Origin: DATAOG01 sp963757395
GTDB lineage: Bacteria > Pseudomonadota > Alphaproteobacteria > Geminicoccales > Geminicoccaceae
Assembly (NCBI GenBank): GCA_963757395.1
Contig: CAVWRK010000013.1
Coordinates: 496,001-560,000, forward strand
Reading direction: 5' to 3'
Length of the DNA: 64,000 bases
Shown piece by piece: positions 52,478 to 61,376 of this stretch. Numbering within the stretch: position 1 is the first letter of the stretch; each line of letters starts with the position of its first letter. The position numbers and the translations under genes are program-made. The notes beneath the pieces are model-generated. The model saw only the letters and a program-made list of their open reading frames with translations, was not told where the DNA came from and ran no database searches.

Positions 52478-52811
52478 CGGCACGGTCGTCGAGGTGCTGC
52501 GCGACGGCTCCGAGCGGCCTGTCGTGCCGGAGGTCGACTGGGCCCAGGTCGACGCGACCACGGAAGCCGAGATCGCTGCCCAGATCGCCGAGGACGACGC
52601 CGAGGCGATGCGCGATGCCGCCGCCTACGCCCGCCGCGTCCGCCGTAAAATCGGGTTGTCTCAGGTCGCGTTCGCCAAACGCATCGGCGTGCCGGTCGAC
52701 ACCGTGCGCAACTGGGAGCAGGGCAAACGGGCGCCGCAGGGACCCGCCCGCGCCCTGTTGCGCATCATCGACCGCGCACCGGAGACCGCGCTCGCCGCGC
52801 TCGATCGCTAA
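52449..52811 (+). CDS. Helix-turn-helix antitoxin (BrnA/HigA-like), partner of BrnT
   Basis: 120 residues. The N-terminal half is acidic (VDATTEAEIAAQIAEDDAEA), the part that would wrap the toxin; the C-terminal half is an Xre helix-turn-helix (KIGLSQVAFAKRIGVPVDTV, RNWEQGKRAPQGPARALLRI). Intact, whereas the toxin is broken, so it may now be an orphan repressor or cross-antitoxin. Its start lies inside the toxin's 3' end. Confidence 0.8.
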   Translation: MVTRARLKDDGTVVEVLRDGSERPVVPEVDWAQVDATTEAEIAAQIAEDDAEAMRDAAAYARRVRRKIGLSQVAFAKRIGVPVDTVRNWEQGKRAPQGPARALLRIIDRAPETALAALDR

Positions 52812-53284
52812 CGCACGGGCGCCGACCGACAATTCGATCTTCGTCGTGCCCCGACCTCGATCCGCGCCCTGATCTCGAAGACCAGGCCTATGGCGCGTTT
52901 CGGCCGGCATAGCCGTGGCGACCGTCGACGGAGCGGGGCTCCCGGTCCTCGCACTTAAGGATCTGGGAATTCCGTCATCTGCCCGCAAATTTCCGCCGGA
53001 CGATCACATGCGCGGGATTCCACGAGTGCACCAGAGATGTGACAGCTTTCGGGATCGTTCCAGGCTCGAGCGACTTGCTTATTTTCCTACGCTCTGCTAT
53101 GGATTAACCGCATATGTGTCGAGCTCCCCTCGGGGACTGCGAACCGATCGCGGCCAATCCTATGCCGATCTCGCGAACCCACCGCTCTCACGGTCAGAGG
53201 GAGCGTGCCCTTGCCCGATGCCGCGACGCCGGCCGCAACGACCAAACGAACCCAAGACCCAGGCCGACCCTCAGCTTTCCGGGC
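52812..53284. other. Intergenic, no gene supported
   Basis: Mixed composition, with an AT-rich patch near 53085-53115 (ATTAACCGCATAT). Short frames here resemble nothing recognisable. Probably decayed sequence between the antitoxin gene and the third DUF2283 copy. Confidence 0.4.
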
Positions 53285-53456
53285 CGCGGTGGTCTCGTAC
53301 GACCGGGAGACCGACACCTCCTGGTCGAGCTCGGACCATGCCCGAAGGCGTCGCCTGAGGAGGTCAACCGGCCAGGTCGGCGACGAAGATGCCGAGAAGG
53401 GGCTGGTCGTCCACTACGGGGCCCCGCGCCTCCGCCTGGATCAACCATACTATCAA
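53285..53456 (+). pseudogene. Decayed DUF2283 gene, copy 3
   Basis: VSYDRETDTSW in one frame and DAEKGLVVHYGA in the same region reproduce YDPETDTLL and DVEERLVVHYGP of the intact gene at 51854, and the DNA between (GAGGTCAAC, CAGGTCGG) also aligns. Start codon and internal frame are lost. Confidence 0.6.
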
Positions 53457-53596
53457 TGACCATGATTAAGGATCAATCATAGCGATGTTGCGACGCAGCA
53501 ATACCTGATTCCTGCCGGTCCTCGGGACCAGAGGGAAGCTTGTCGCGAGTTGTGCCAGGGCGGCTTCAATTTGGGCCAAATCCGGCGAACCGCTGA

Positions 53597-53720
53597 CGCA
53601 TCGGCGGCGCATTTGCGGCGCATAAGTGACGCATAAGTGACGCATGGTGACGCATAAGTGACGCATCGGTGACGCATAAGTGGCGCATGGGTGGCGCATC
53701 GTGACCCATCGATGGCGCAT
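53597..53720. repeat. Twelve helically phased CGCAT repeats
   Basis: CGCAT begins at 53597, 53608, 53619, 53630, 53641, 53651, 53662, 53673, 53684, 53695, 53705 (as CCCAT) and 53716. Spacings are 11 bp nine times and 10 bp twice, close to one B-DNA turn. Flanks often extend to GTGACGCATAAGTG. It ends 73 bp before ybdK. Confidence 0.85.
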
Positions 53721-53792
53721 GGTCGTCTTGTCTCTGCGGCGCTTCGGTTCCAAACTCGGGCGTGGTCAACCCTGGTGGAGCGCGACCCGCCA

Positions 53793-54971
53793 ATGCACCT
53801 CAGCCCCCCCTCTTTGAGCCTCGGTATCGAGGAAGAATACCTGCTGGTCGACCCGGTAAGCCGCGACTTGGTCGTGGCCCCGCCCGAGGACTTCATGGCA
53901 TGCTGCCAGGAGCGCCTGGGCGGCCGCGCCGGTCACGAGCTGCTGCAGGCCCAGGTCGAGGTCGACACCCGCGTCTGCCGGTCGGTCGCCGAGGTCCGCC
54001 ACGAGCTGATCGAGCTGCGCGCGGCGGTCGCGCTTACTGCGCGCGAGTTCGGCATGGCGCTGATCGCCGCTTCGACCCATCCGTTCGCGAACTGGCGCGC
54101 CCAGAAGAAGGTCGAGAAGGAGCGCTACACCGTCCTCGTCCGCGACATGCAGGCGCTCGCCTCGCGCCTGGTGATCTGCGGCATGCACATCCACGCCGGG
54201 ATCGAGGACGAGGAGCTGCGCATCGACCTGATGAACCAGGCCACCTACTTTCTGCCCCACATGCTGGCGCTCTCGACTTCGTCGCCGTTCTGGGAGGGCC
54301 ATGCCACCGGACTGAAAGCCTATCGACCGACCATCTTCGGCGATCTGCCGCGCAGCGGCCTGCCCGAATATTTCGCGAGCGCCGAAGAGTGGCGCCACAT
54401 GCTCCGGCTGCTCGCCCAGACCGGGCTCTGCGACGACGCCACCAAGATCTGGTGGGACCTGCGCCCGAGCGTCCGGTTTCCGACCCTGGAGATGCGGATC
54501 TGCGACGTCTGCACCCGGCTCGAGGACGCGCTCACGATCGCCGCCCTCTGGCAGTCGATCCTCGCGACCCTCTATCGTCTGCGCGCGGACAACCAGACCT
54601 GGCGCCGCTACCGCCGCACCCTGCTGGCGGAGAACAAGTGGCTGGCCCAGCGCCATGGCATCAGCGCCACGCTTGCCGATTACGGCGCGCTCACGCAAAA
54701 GCCGTTTGGCGTGCTGCTCGAGGAGCTGATCCAGCTGGTGCGCCCGGAAGCGGAGCGCCTCGGCTGCCTTGACGACGTCCTGAACGCGCGCCACATCCTC
54801 GATCGCGGCACCAGCGCCGACCGCCAGCTCGCCGTCCACACGCAGGCGCTGGCCGCGGGCGCCGACGAGCGCGAGGCCAGCATCGCGGTGGTCGACTGGC
54901 TGATCGCCGAGACCCTGGTCGGGGTCACGTCCGCCCCGGCGGCCGGACATCCGGCCGCCAATGTTACCTGA
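53793..54971 (+). CDS. YbdK-type carboxylate-amine ligase (glutamate-cysteine ligase family 2)
   Basis: 392 residues. SLGIEEEYLLVDPVSRDLV is the family opening (GxEEE for metal/ATP), with LIAASTHPFANW, ICGMHIHAGIEDEELRIDLM, KIWWDLRPSVRFPTLEMRIC (WDxRP, ExR) and ENKWLAQRHGI. These enzymes join glutamate or a related acid to an amine with ATP and in many bacteria have weak glutamate-cysteine ligase activity. ATG 53793 begins the conserved core; GGAG lies 12 bases upstream, so an in-frame GTG at 53775 is possible. The last residues are encoded by a 34-bp tandem repeat. Confidence 0.88.
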   Translation: MHLSPPSLSLGIEEEYLLVDPVSRDLVVAPPEDFMACCQERLGGRAGHELLQAQVEVDTRVCRSVAEVRHELIELRAAVALTAREFGMALIAASTHPFANWRAQKKVEKERYTVLVRDMQALASRLVICGMHIHAGIEDEELRIDLMNQATYFLPHMLALSTSSPFWEGHATGLKAYRPTIFGDLPRSGLPEYFASAEEWRHMLRLLAQTGLCDDATKIWWDLRPSVRFPTLEMRICDVCTRLEDALTIAALWQSILATLYRLRADNQTWRRYRRTLLAENKWLAQRHGISATLADYGALTQKPFGVLLEELIQLVRPEAERLGCLDDVLNARHILDRGTSADRQLAVHTQALAAGADEREASIAVVDWLIAETLVGVTSAPAAGHPAANVT

Positions 54972-55042
54972 GCGGGCCGGACATCCGGCCGCCAATGTTA
55001 CCTGAGCGGGCCGGACATCCGGCCGCCACCGTCGCCTGAGGG
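54941..55042. repeat. 34-bp tandem repeat, three copies
   Basis: Copies start at 54941, 54975 and 55009. Each contains the palindrome GGCCGGA-CA-TCCGGCC followed by GCCAATGTTACCTGAGC (third copy diverged). Copy one encodes the last residues and TGA of the ybdK gene; copies two and three lie beyond it. The hairpins could act as a transcript end. Confidence 0.85.
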
Positions 55043-55082
55043 GCCGCCCCGCCGGCCGCAACCACCCTGGGAGGAGCCTGAC

Positions 55083-55400
55083 ATGCAGGACCGCGCGCGC
55101 TTCGACGAGCCGACCCGCACCGAGCTCGAGGCGGCCGCCTTCCGCACCCTGATCGAGCACCTGCGCGCCCACCCCGAGGTCCAGAACATCGACCTCATGA
55201 ACCTCGCGGCCTTCTGCCGCAACTGCCTCTCGAAGTGGTACCGCGCCGCCGCCGAGGAGCGCGGCCTCGACCTCACTTATGAGGACGCCCGCGAGATCGT
55301 CTACGGCATGCCCTACTCGGAATGGAAGTCGAAACACCAGACTGAAGCCACGCCCGAACAACAGGCCTGGCTCAAGGAGCGCCACGCCGAGCATGGGTAA
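55083..55400 (+). CDS. DUF1244 family protein
   Basis: 105 residues: LEAAAFRTLIEHLRAHPEVQ, NIDLMNLAAFCRNCLSKWYR and GLDLTYEDAREIVYGMPYSE followed by WK. The FCRNCLSKWY motif with its two cysteines is diagnostic. A compact helical domain widespread in alpha- and gammaproteobacteria; function unknown. GGAGGAG lies eight bases before the ATG. Independent of its neighbours. Confidence 0.9.
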   Translation: MQDRARFDEPTRTELEAAAFRTLIEHLRAHPEVQNIDLMNLAAFCRNCLSKWYRAAAEERGLDLTYEDAREIVYGMPYSEWKSKHQTEATPEQQAWLKERHAEHG

Positions 55401-55439
55401 CGGTACGTCCCCACGTAGCCGCATCCCCGGCGTTGCAAT

Positions 55440-56207
55440 GACAACTTCATCAGGGTATTTGCACGATATACTGACCTTAATGGCTCATAAAATCGATCGC
55501 TGACTCCGGCCCAAATTGCGTCAAATGTTGTTTCAATAACGAATGCACATGCGTCGGCCATTTTGAACAGTATGGCTTGATTCCGCTTTCTTCGATGCCA
55601 GATAATGCGCTGTCATATATTACCCACTACCATCGAACTTCACCAGACTACCATAACCATTATGGATTACCAACAACTTCGCGTCATTCTTTTATAGCGG
55701 TCCGCTGCTTGATCAATAATTTGTTCTCAAGAACAATGATACGACTTCGTCATCCGTATGGGACCGGGTTCCAGAAGTTCAACAAGATGCGCTGTGCGAG
55801 ATAGAGCGTCGCTTGACGGCCCGATCCAATACACAACCGGAATCTCATCAAATTCTGTGGGCACTCCTGCCGAGGACCACGCATCTGGACCGTTGGTAGG
55901 TAAGCGTGTGTACATCGAGTGGCCGCGTTCCATCTTCTGCGCATCTGCTCATGGAAGCCCAGAGATCCGGGTCATAAGGTCGTCCATCACGTCCCAGAGA
56001 ACACCTCCGTCGTGAGACACGAAGGCCATCTCGGCAGCAAGGCGGTACGAACCTTTCAGCCAAGTCATGGAGGTGTCCAGCGATCGGAGTCCATTGGATG
56101 TCAGGATGAATGATGATTCCAGCCACGACCGTATACGGTTCATCGGTCGGATTTCCGATTCCCGCCTCGTCAAGGTATGCCACTCGCACGAGCTTATCCC
56201 CCTGCAA
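55440..56207 (-). pseudogene. DUF3800 protein gene, heavily decayed
   Basis: The start LVRVAYLDEAGIGNPTDEPY and TVVAGIIIHPD is the DUF3800 N-terminal nuclease-like motif (YLDEAG). The end reads MADACAFVIETTFDAIWAGV in another frame, matching the conserved LQxADxCAFxIRR segment. Between them stops and shifts occur in all frames. The region is much more AT-rich than the core genome, so it is an acquired, decayed gene. DUF3800 proteins are thought to be RNase H-like and are common in defence islands. Confidence 0.65.
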
Positions 56208-56370
56208 CGCATGTCCATTTCAAGCGTGCCGTGGAGAGAGTTTGAACTGGCATCGCCCGCCGGATAAGGCGAGTATTCTAAACTAAAGGGAAATCCTTGA
56301 TAAGCCCTTTTCGCGACAGCATACCTGAACGCCGGTGGAGGCCGACAGCGCACATTCGTGCTTTTTGCAA
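56208..56370. other. Short gap between two pseudogenes
   Basis: AT-richer DNA of the same character as the DUF3800 pseudogene; probably holds its former promoter (TTGATAAG, TATTCTAAACTAAAG). Nothing else seen. Confidence 0.3.
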
Positions 56371-57107
56371 TCAATTAAGGTCAGTCATCGACCCGGAGAG
56401 GAGCTCCGCGACGTAGGCCGGAACGATTTCTGTTGCCCGGCCACGGCGCTCCTCTGCGTACCGGGAGCCGGCGCCGCTTGGATCGAGGTTCAGCTCTATG
56501 GCGTGAGCTTGGCCCGCGGATCTGACCGCCTCGACGAAGCCCGCGGCAGGGTAGACCTGGCCTGAGGTGCCGATCGCGATGAACAGATCGCAAGTCGTGA
56601 GCGCGTCGTAGATGCGGTCGAGCTCGAGGGGCATTTCGCCGAACCAGACGACGTGGGGACGAAGTGGTCTCTCGCCGAAGCAGCCCGGGCAGTGGTGACT
56701 GTCAGCGAGATCGGAACGCCAGGGATGAACTGACTCGCAAGCGGTGCAGCGGGCTTTCAGAAGCTCGCCGTGCATGTGGATTAAGATTGCGCGTGCCGGC
56801 ACGCTCGTGCAGGTCGTCGATGTTCTGGGTGACGATCAGGACCTCGCCCGGCCAGCGGCTGCTCCAGCTCGGCCAAGCGCCAAGATGGGCGGCATTAGGA
56901 TCGATGTCCTTGCCGAGCAGCTGTCGGCGGCGCTGGTCGTAGAAACGTTGGACGGTCGCCGGATCGCGCGCGAACGCCTCAGGCGTGGCGACATCCTCCA
57001 GACGCCGGCCCTGCCCAAAGGCCGCCGACGCCGCGGAAGCTGGGGAGACCCGACTCGACCGAGATCCCGGCTCCGGTCAGCACCACGATCGCCCCGCGGT
57101 CGGGCAT
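56371..57107 (-). pseudogene. SIR2-family NAD-dependent deacylase, frameshifted
   Basis: Pieces in different frames reconstruct a sirtuin: IVVLTGAGISVESGLPSFRG, RLEDVATPEAFARDPATVQR, PGEVLIVTQNIDDLHERAGT (NIDDLHERAG with catalytic-His neighbourhood), LIHMHGELLKARCTACESVH (zinc Cys, HMHGEL), HCPGCFGERPLRPHVVWFGE and CDLFIAIGTSGQVYPAAGFV. At least three frame changes are needed, near 57010, 56890 and 56800. The intact protein would be about 240 residues, the size of CobB. Active NAD-binding motifs remain visible, but no complete protein can be made. Confidence 0.8.
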
Positions 57108-57539
57108 CTCCCGGCCATCGTCTCCAGGCTTCACTTCCGCGCCCTCCGCGCACGCTTCCCACGCACCGAGTCTACGCTTTCCGCACAGGCATGCGCCAGC
57201 CATGCGGCATCGAAGGCCGGATCATGATGACCATCCACGACCATGATTGATGATCAGGGCTGGTTGATTTGCTGCAGTGCAGTTTGGAAAGACTTAGGTG
57301 TCGACTGAACATAACAAGAACATCGTGAATTCGGGCGTTGTGTGGGTTGGACGGGCTGGAGGGGACGAGCTTGATCCATGAGCTCGCAGGCGGCCTGCTA
57401 CGGGCGGGTCGAGGACGGGCGCTTGGGGGAGGCGGAGGGATCAGGCCGTGGCGAAGACGTGACCGATCGGTGGGACGATCGGGGGCGGTCGCGGGCGGGA
57501 CCGGCGGGGGCCCCGTGGTCAGGGAGGAGTGGGAAAAAA
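57108..57539. other. Intergenic downstream of yejF, no gene seen
   Basis: The left part is AT-richer (CATGATTGATGATCA region near 57240), the right part returns to core GC content. No terminator with a T-run is evident for yejF. Confidence 0.35.
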
Positions 57540-59162
57540 TCAGGCGGCGACGAAGTCGGGGTCGACCGCCTCGATGTTGAAGGCGGCGGCCATCAGGGCG
57601 CGGGTGTAGGGGTGCTCGGGGCGCTCGAAGATGACCTCGGCCGGCCCCTGCTCCACGACCTGGCCGGCGCGCATCACGAGCACCTGGTCGCTGAGCGCGC
57701 GCACGACCCGCAGGTCGTGGCTGATGAAAAGGTAGGCGAGGCCGTGGCGGGCCTGGAGGTCGCGCAGGAGGTCGACGATCTGGGCCTGGACCGACATGTC
57801 GAGGGCGGAGGTCGGCTCGTCGAGGACGACGAAGGACGGCTCCAGCACCATCGCGCGGGCGATGCTGATCCGCTGACGCTGGCCGCCCGAGAACTCGTGC
57901 GGGTAGCGATCCTGGCTCAAAGGATCGAGCCCGACCTCTTCGAGCACCTTCGCGACCAGAAGCCGGCGGCCCTGCCGGTCGCCGCCCAGGCGATGCAGGG
58001 TCAGGCCCTCCTCGATGATCTGGCCGATCGACATGCGGGGCGAGAGGCTGCCGAACGGGTCCTGGAACACGACCTGCATGTGGCGGCGCAGGGGCCGCAG
58101 CCGGCGCGACGACCGGCCCTGGATCGGCTGGCCCTGAAAGCGGATGTCGCCGGTGCTTCTCAGCAGGCGCAAAAGTGCCAGCCCGAGCGTGGTCTTGCCC
58201 GAGCCGCTCTCGCCAACCACGCCGACCGTCTGGCCCTGGCGTACGACCAGGTCGACGCCGTCGACCGCCTTGACGTGGCCGACCGTGCGGCGCAGCAGAC
58301 CGCGCTGGATCGGGAAATGGACCTTGAGCTGATCCGCGGCCATGACCACCGGGGCGTCCGGAGCCCGCGCCAGCGGTCGGCCCTTGGGCTCGGCCGCGAG
58401 GAGATGCCGGGTGTAGGCGTGCTGGGGCCGCTCGAACACCTCGGCAACCGGCCCGGTCTCGACGATCTGGCCCTCGGTCATGACGCAGACGCGATCGGCG
58501 ACCTTGCGCACGATGGTGAGATCGTGGGTGATCAGCAGCATCGCCATCCCGAGCCGGCGCTGCAGATCCCGGAGCAGGGTCAGGATCTGGGCCTGGATGG
58601 TGACGTCGAGGGCGGTGGTCGGCTCGTCGGCGATCAGGAGATCCGGCTCGTTGGCGAGCGCCATCGCGATCATCACCCGCTGACGCTGGCCGCCCGAGAG
58701 CTGATGCGGGTAGGCGTCGAGCCGCTGCTCGGCCTCCCGCAGCTGCACCAGGTGCAGAAGCTCGAGCGTCCGCCGCCGCGCTTCCGTCCGGCTCAGTCCG
58801 CGGTGCAGGAGCAGGCTCTCGCTGACCTGCTTCTCGACCTTGTGCAGCGGGTTGAGCGAGGTCATCGGTTCCTGGAAGATGATCCCGACGCGGTCGCCCC
58901 GGACTTGGCGAAGGCTTGCCTCGTCGGCGCCGATCAGCTCCTGGTCGTCGAGCCGGATGCTGCCGCCCGGGTGCCAGGCCTTGGGATAGGGCAAAAGCTG
59001 CAGGATCGAGAGCGCGGTCACCGACTTGCCCGAGCCGCTCTCACCGACCAGCGCCACGGTCTCGCCCTGATCGATCGCAAACGACACCTGGCGCACGGCC
59101 TCGAGCGTACCGCCTTCGACCTTGAAGCTGACCGAGAGCTTTTCGACCTTGAGCAGGCTCAT
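57540..59162 (-). CDS. yejF: Oligopeptide-type ABC transporter, fused double ATP-binding protein (YejF-like)
   Basis: 540 residues with two complete ABC ATPase domains: first Walker A GESGSGKSVTALSI with HQLSGGQRQRVMIAMALANE and LLIADEPTTALDVTIQ; second GESGSGKTTLGLALLRLL with HEFSGGQRQRISIARAMV and FVVLDEPTSALDMSVQ. Fusion of the two ATPases is the YejF form of the DppDF pair. It powers uptake of peptides, in enterobacteria including microcin C. Last gene of yejABEF. Confidence 0.92.
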   Translation of the reverse strand: MSLLKVEKLSVSFKVEGGTLEAVRQVSFAIDQGETVALVGESGSGKSVTALSILQLLPYPKAWHPGGSIRLDDQELIGADEASLRQVRGDRVGIIFQEPMTSLNPLHKVEKQVSESLLLHRGLSRTEARRRTLELLHLVQLREAEQRLDAYPHQLSGGQRQRVMIAMALANEPDLLIADEPTTALDVTIQAQILTLLRDLQRRLGMAMLLITHDLTIVRKVADRVCVMTEGQIVETGPVAEVFERPQHAYTRHLLAAEPKGRPLARAPDAPVVMAADQLKVHFPIQRGLLRRTVGHVKAVDGVDLVVRQGQTVGVVGESGSGKTTLGLALLRLLRSTGDIRFQGQPIQGRSSRRLRPLRRHMQVVFQDPFGSLSPRMSIGQIIEEGLTLHRLGGDRQGRRLLVAKVLEEVGLDPLSQDRYPHEFSGGQRQRISIARAMVLEPSFVVLDEPTSALDMSVQAQIVDLLRDLQARHGLAYLFISHDLRVVRALSDQVLVMRAGQVVEQGPAEVIFERPEHPYTRALMAAAFNIEAVDPDFVAA

Positions 59163-59175
59163 CGCTGGCGGCCGC

Positions 59176-60258
59176 TCACTGGAAGGTCTTGCGGGGATCG
59201 AAGGCGTCGCGCACGGCTTCGCCGATGAACACCAGCAGCGAGAGCATGATCGCCATGACGACGAAGCCGCTGATGCCGAGCCAGGGCGCCTGCAGGTTGC
59301 TCTTGCCCTGGTTCAGGAGTTCGCCGAGCGAGGGCGAGCCGGGCGGCAGGCCGAACCCCAAAAAGTCGAGCCCGGTCAGGCTCGTGATGCCGCCGATCAG
59401 GACGAACGGCATGAAGGTGACGGTGGCGACCATCGCGTTGGGCAGGACATGGCGGCGCATGATCGTGAAATGGCTGACGCCGAGCGCGCGTGCCGCGCGG
59501 ACGAAGTCGAGATTGCGCGCCCGCAGGAATTCGGCGCGCACCAGGCCGACCAGCGCGGTCCAGCTGAACAGCAGCAACAGCCCGAGCAGCCACCAGAAAC
59601 TCGGCGTCACCACGCTCGCCAGGATGATCAGCATGAACAGGGTCGGCATCGAGCTCCAGATCTCGATGAAGCGCTGAAACGACAGGTCCAGCCAGCCGCC
59701 GTAGTAGCCCTGGAACGCCCCCGCCGCGACCCCGACGATCGAGGAGAGGATCGTGAGCACGAGGCCGAACAGCACCGAGATGCGAAAGCCGTAGATCACC
59801 CGGGCGACGACGTCGCGCGCCTGGTCGTCGGTGCCGAGCCAGTGGTTCCGGCTCGGGGGCGAGGGCGCGGGACCCGCCAGATCGTAGGCCACCGTGTCGT
59901 AGCTGTAGGGGATCGGCGGCCAGACCGCCCAGCCCTTCTCGGCGATCAGCTCCTGGACCGCCGGATCGGTGTAGGTCGCCTCGGTCGGGAAGAAGCCACC
60001 GAATGTGGTCTCGGGATAAGCCTCGAACGTCGGCCAATAGTATTGACCGTCATAGAAGATCAGCAGCGGCCGGTCGTTCGCGATCAACTCGGCGAACAGG
60101 CTGAGCACGAACAGCACGAGGAACAGGTGCAGGGAGACGTAGCCGCGCCGATTGGCCCGGAAATTGGTCAGCCGACGCTGGTTGATCGGGTTCAGGCGAA
60201 GCGGGACGCCGAGCAGGCGCTTGCGCGCGCGCGTCTGGGGCTCGGCCAGCGTCGCCAT
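59176..60258 (-). CDS. yejE: ABC transporter permease (YejE-like)
   Basis: 360 residues. N-terminal helix FRANRRGYVSLHLFLVLFVL, a large periplasmic segment with YYWPTFEAYPETTFGGFFPT, then permease helices including HWLGTDDQARDVVARVIYGF and the EAA loop (EFLRARNLDFVRAARALGVS). The wide first loop with DGQYYWP is typical of YejE. One base overlap with yejB (60258) shows coupled translation. Confidence 0.92.
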   Translation of the reverse strand: MATLAEPQTRARKRLLGVPLRLNPINQRRLTNFRANRRGYVSLHLFLVLFVLSLFAELIANDRPLLIFYDGQYYWPTFEAYPETTFGGFFPTEATYTDPAVQELIAEKGWAVWPPIPYSYDTVAYDLAGPAPSPPSRNHWLGTDDQARDVVARVIYGFRISVLFGLVLTILSSIVGVAAGAFQGYYGGWLDLSFQRFIEIWSSMPTLFMLIILASVVTPSFWWLLGLLLLFSWTALVGLVRAEFLRARNLDFVRAARALGVSHFTIMRRHVLPNAMVATVTFMPFVLIGGITSLTGLDFLGFGLPPGSPSLGELLNQGKSNLQAPWLGISGFVVMAIMLSLLVFIGEAVRDAFDPRKTFQ

Positions 60259-61361
60259 CAGACCTCCCGGGTCGCGAAGTCGATCCTGGGGTCGACGACC
60301 ACGTACATCAGGTCCGAGATCAGGTTCATGACCAGGCCGAGCAGGCTGAAGATGTAGAGCGTGCCGAACATGACCGGATAGTCCCGGTTGATCGCGGCGT
60401 TGAAGCCTAGCAGACCCAGGCCGTCCAGCGAGAAGATGATCTCGATCAGCATGGCGCCACTGAACAGGATGCCGATGAACGCGCTCGGAAAGCCGGCGAT
60501 CACGATCAGCATGCCGTTGCGGAAGACATGGCCGTAGAGGACACGGTGCTCGCTCAGCCCCTTGGCCTTGGCGGTCATCACATACTGCTTGTTGATCTCC
60601 TCGAGAAACGAGTTCTTGGTCAGCATGGTCAAGCCGGCGAAAGCGCCGATCGTGAGCGCGAGCAGCGGCAGCGTCATGTGCCAGAAATAATCGAGGATCC
60701 TCGCCGGCCAGGACAGGTCGTGCCAGTTGTCGGAGACCAGACCACGCAGGGGAAACCAGTCGAAAAAGCTGCCACCAGCGAACAGGACGATCAGAAGAAT
60801 CGCGAACAGAAAACTCGGAATAGCGTTGCCGACGATGATGACCGCGCTGGTCCAGACATCAAAATTGCTGCCATCGCGAACCGCTTTACGGATGCCGAGC
60901 GGAATCGAGATCAGGTAAGTCAACAGAGTGGTCCAAAGGCCGATCGAGATCGATACCGGCATTTTTTCCAGGACAAGGTTGATCACGCTCTCGTCGCGAA
61001 AATAGCTGGTGCCGAAGTCGAATTGTACGTACTGCTTCAGCATCTTGAGGAAGCGCTGGTAGGCGGGCTGGTCGAAGCCGTAGAGGCGCTCGATCTGCTT
61101 GATGAACTCGGGGTCCAGGCCCTGGGCGCCGCGGTACCGGGAGGCTTCGCCGCCGCGCGGCGCTGCCGTGCCTTGCTGCACCTCGCCGCCGCCGGCGCCG
61201 CTCACACGCGCGGTCGCCTCGACCGCCCGTCCCTGGATCTCGGCGATCAGCTGCTCAACCGGACCGCCGGGTGCCGCCTGCACGATGACGAAATTGATCA
61301 CCATGATCCCGAACAGCGTCGGGATCATCAGAAGCAGGCGCCGGACGATGTAGGCCAGCAT
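60258..61361 (-). CDS. yejB: ABC transporter permease (YejB-like)
   Basis: 367 residues. AYIVRRLLLMIPTLFGIMVI is the classic DppB start; the linker with an Ala/Gly/Glu stretch (VSGAGGGEVQQGTAAPRGG) is longer than in DppB and typical of YejB. EAA loop: NKQYVMTAKAKGLSEHRVLY. Six membrane helices. It follows yejA by 15 bp and overlaps yejE. Confidence 0.92.
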   Translation of the reverse strand: MLAYIVRRLLLMIPTLFGIMVINFVIVQAAPGGPVEQLIAEIQGRAVEATARVSGAGGGEVQQGTAAPRGGEASRYRGAQGLDPEFIKQIERLYGFDQPAYQRFLKMLKQYVQFDFGTSYFRDESVINLVLEKMPVSISIGLWTTLLTYLISIPLGIRKAVRDGSNFDVWTSAVIIVGNAIPSFLFAILLIVLFAGGSFFDWFPLRGLVSDNWHDLSWPARILDYFWHMTLPLLALTIGAFAGLTMLTKNSFLEEINKQYVMTAKAKGLSEHRVLYGHVFRNGMLIVIAGFPSAFIGILFSGAMLIEIIFSLDGLGLLGFNAAINRDYPVMFGTLYIFSLLGLVMNLISDLMYVVVDPRIDFATREV

Positions 61362-61376
61362 GAGCTCGCGCGCCGC

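Noticed and set aside
53585..53730. CRISPR array
   Set aside because: The units are only 5-11 bp with no spacers; no cas genes in the window. No CRISPR elsewhere either.
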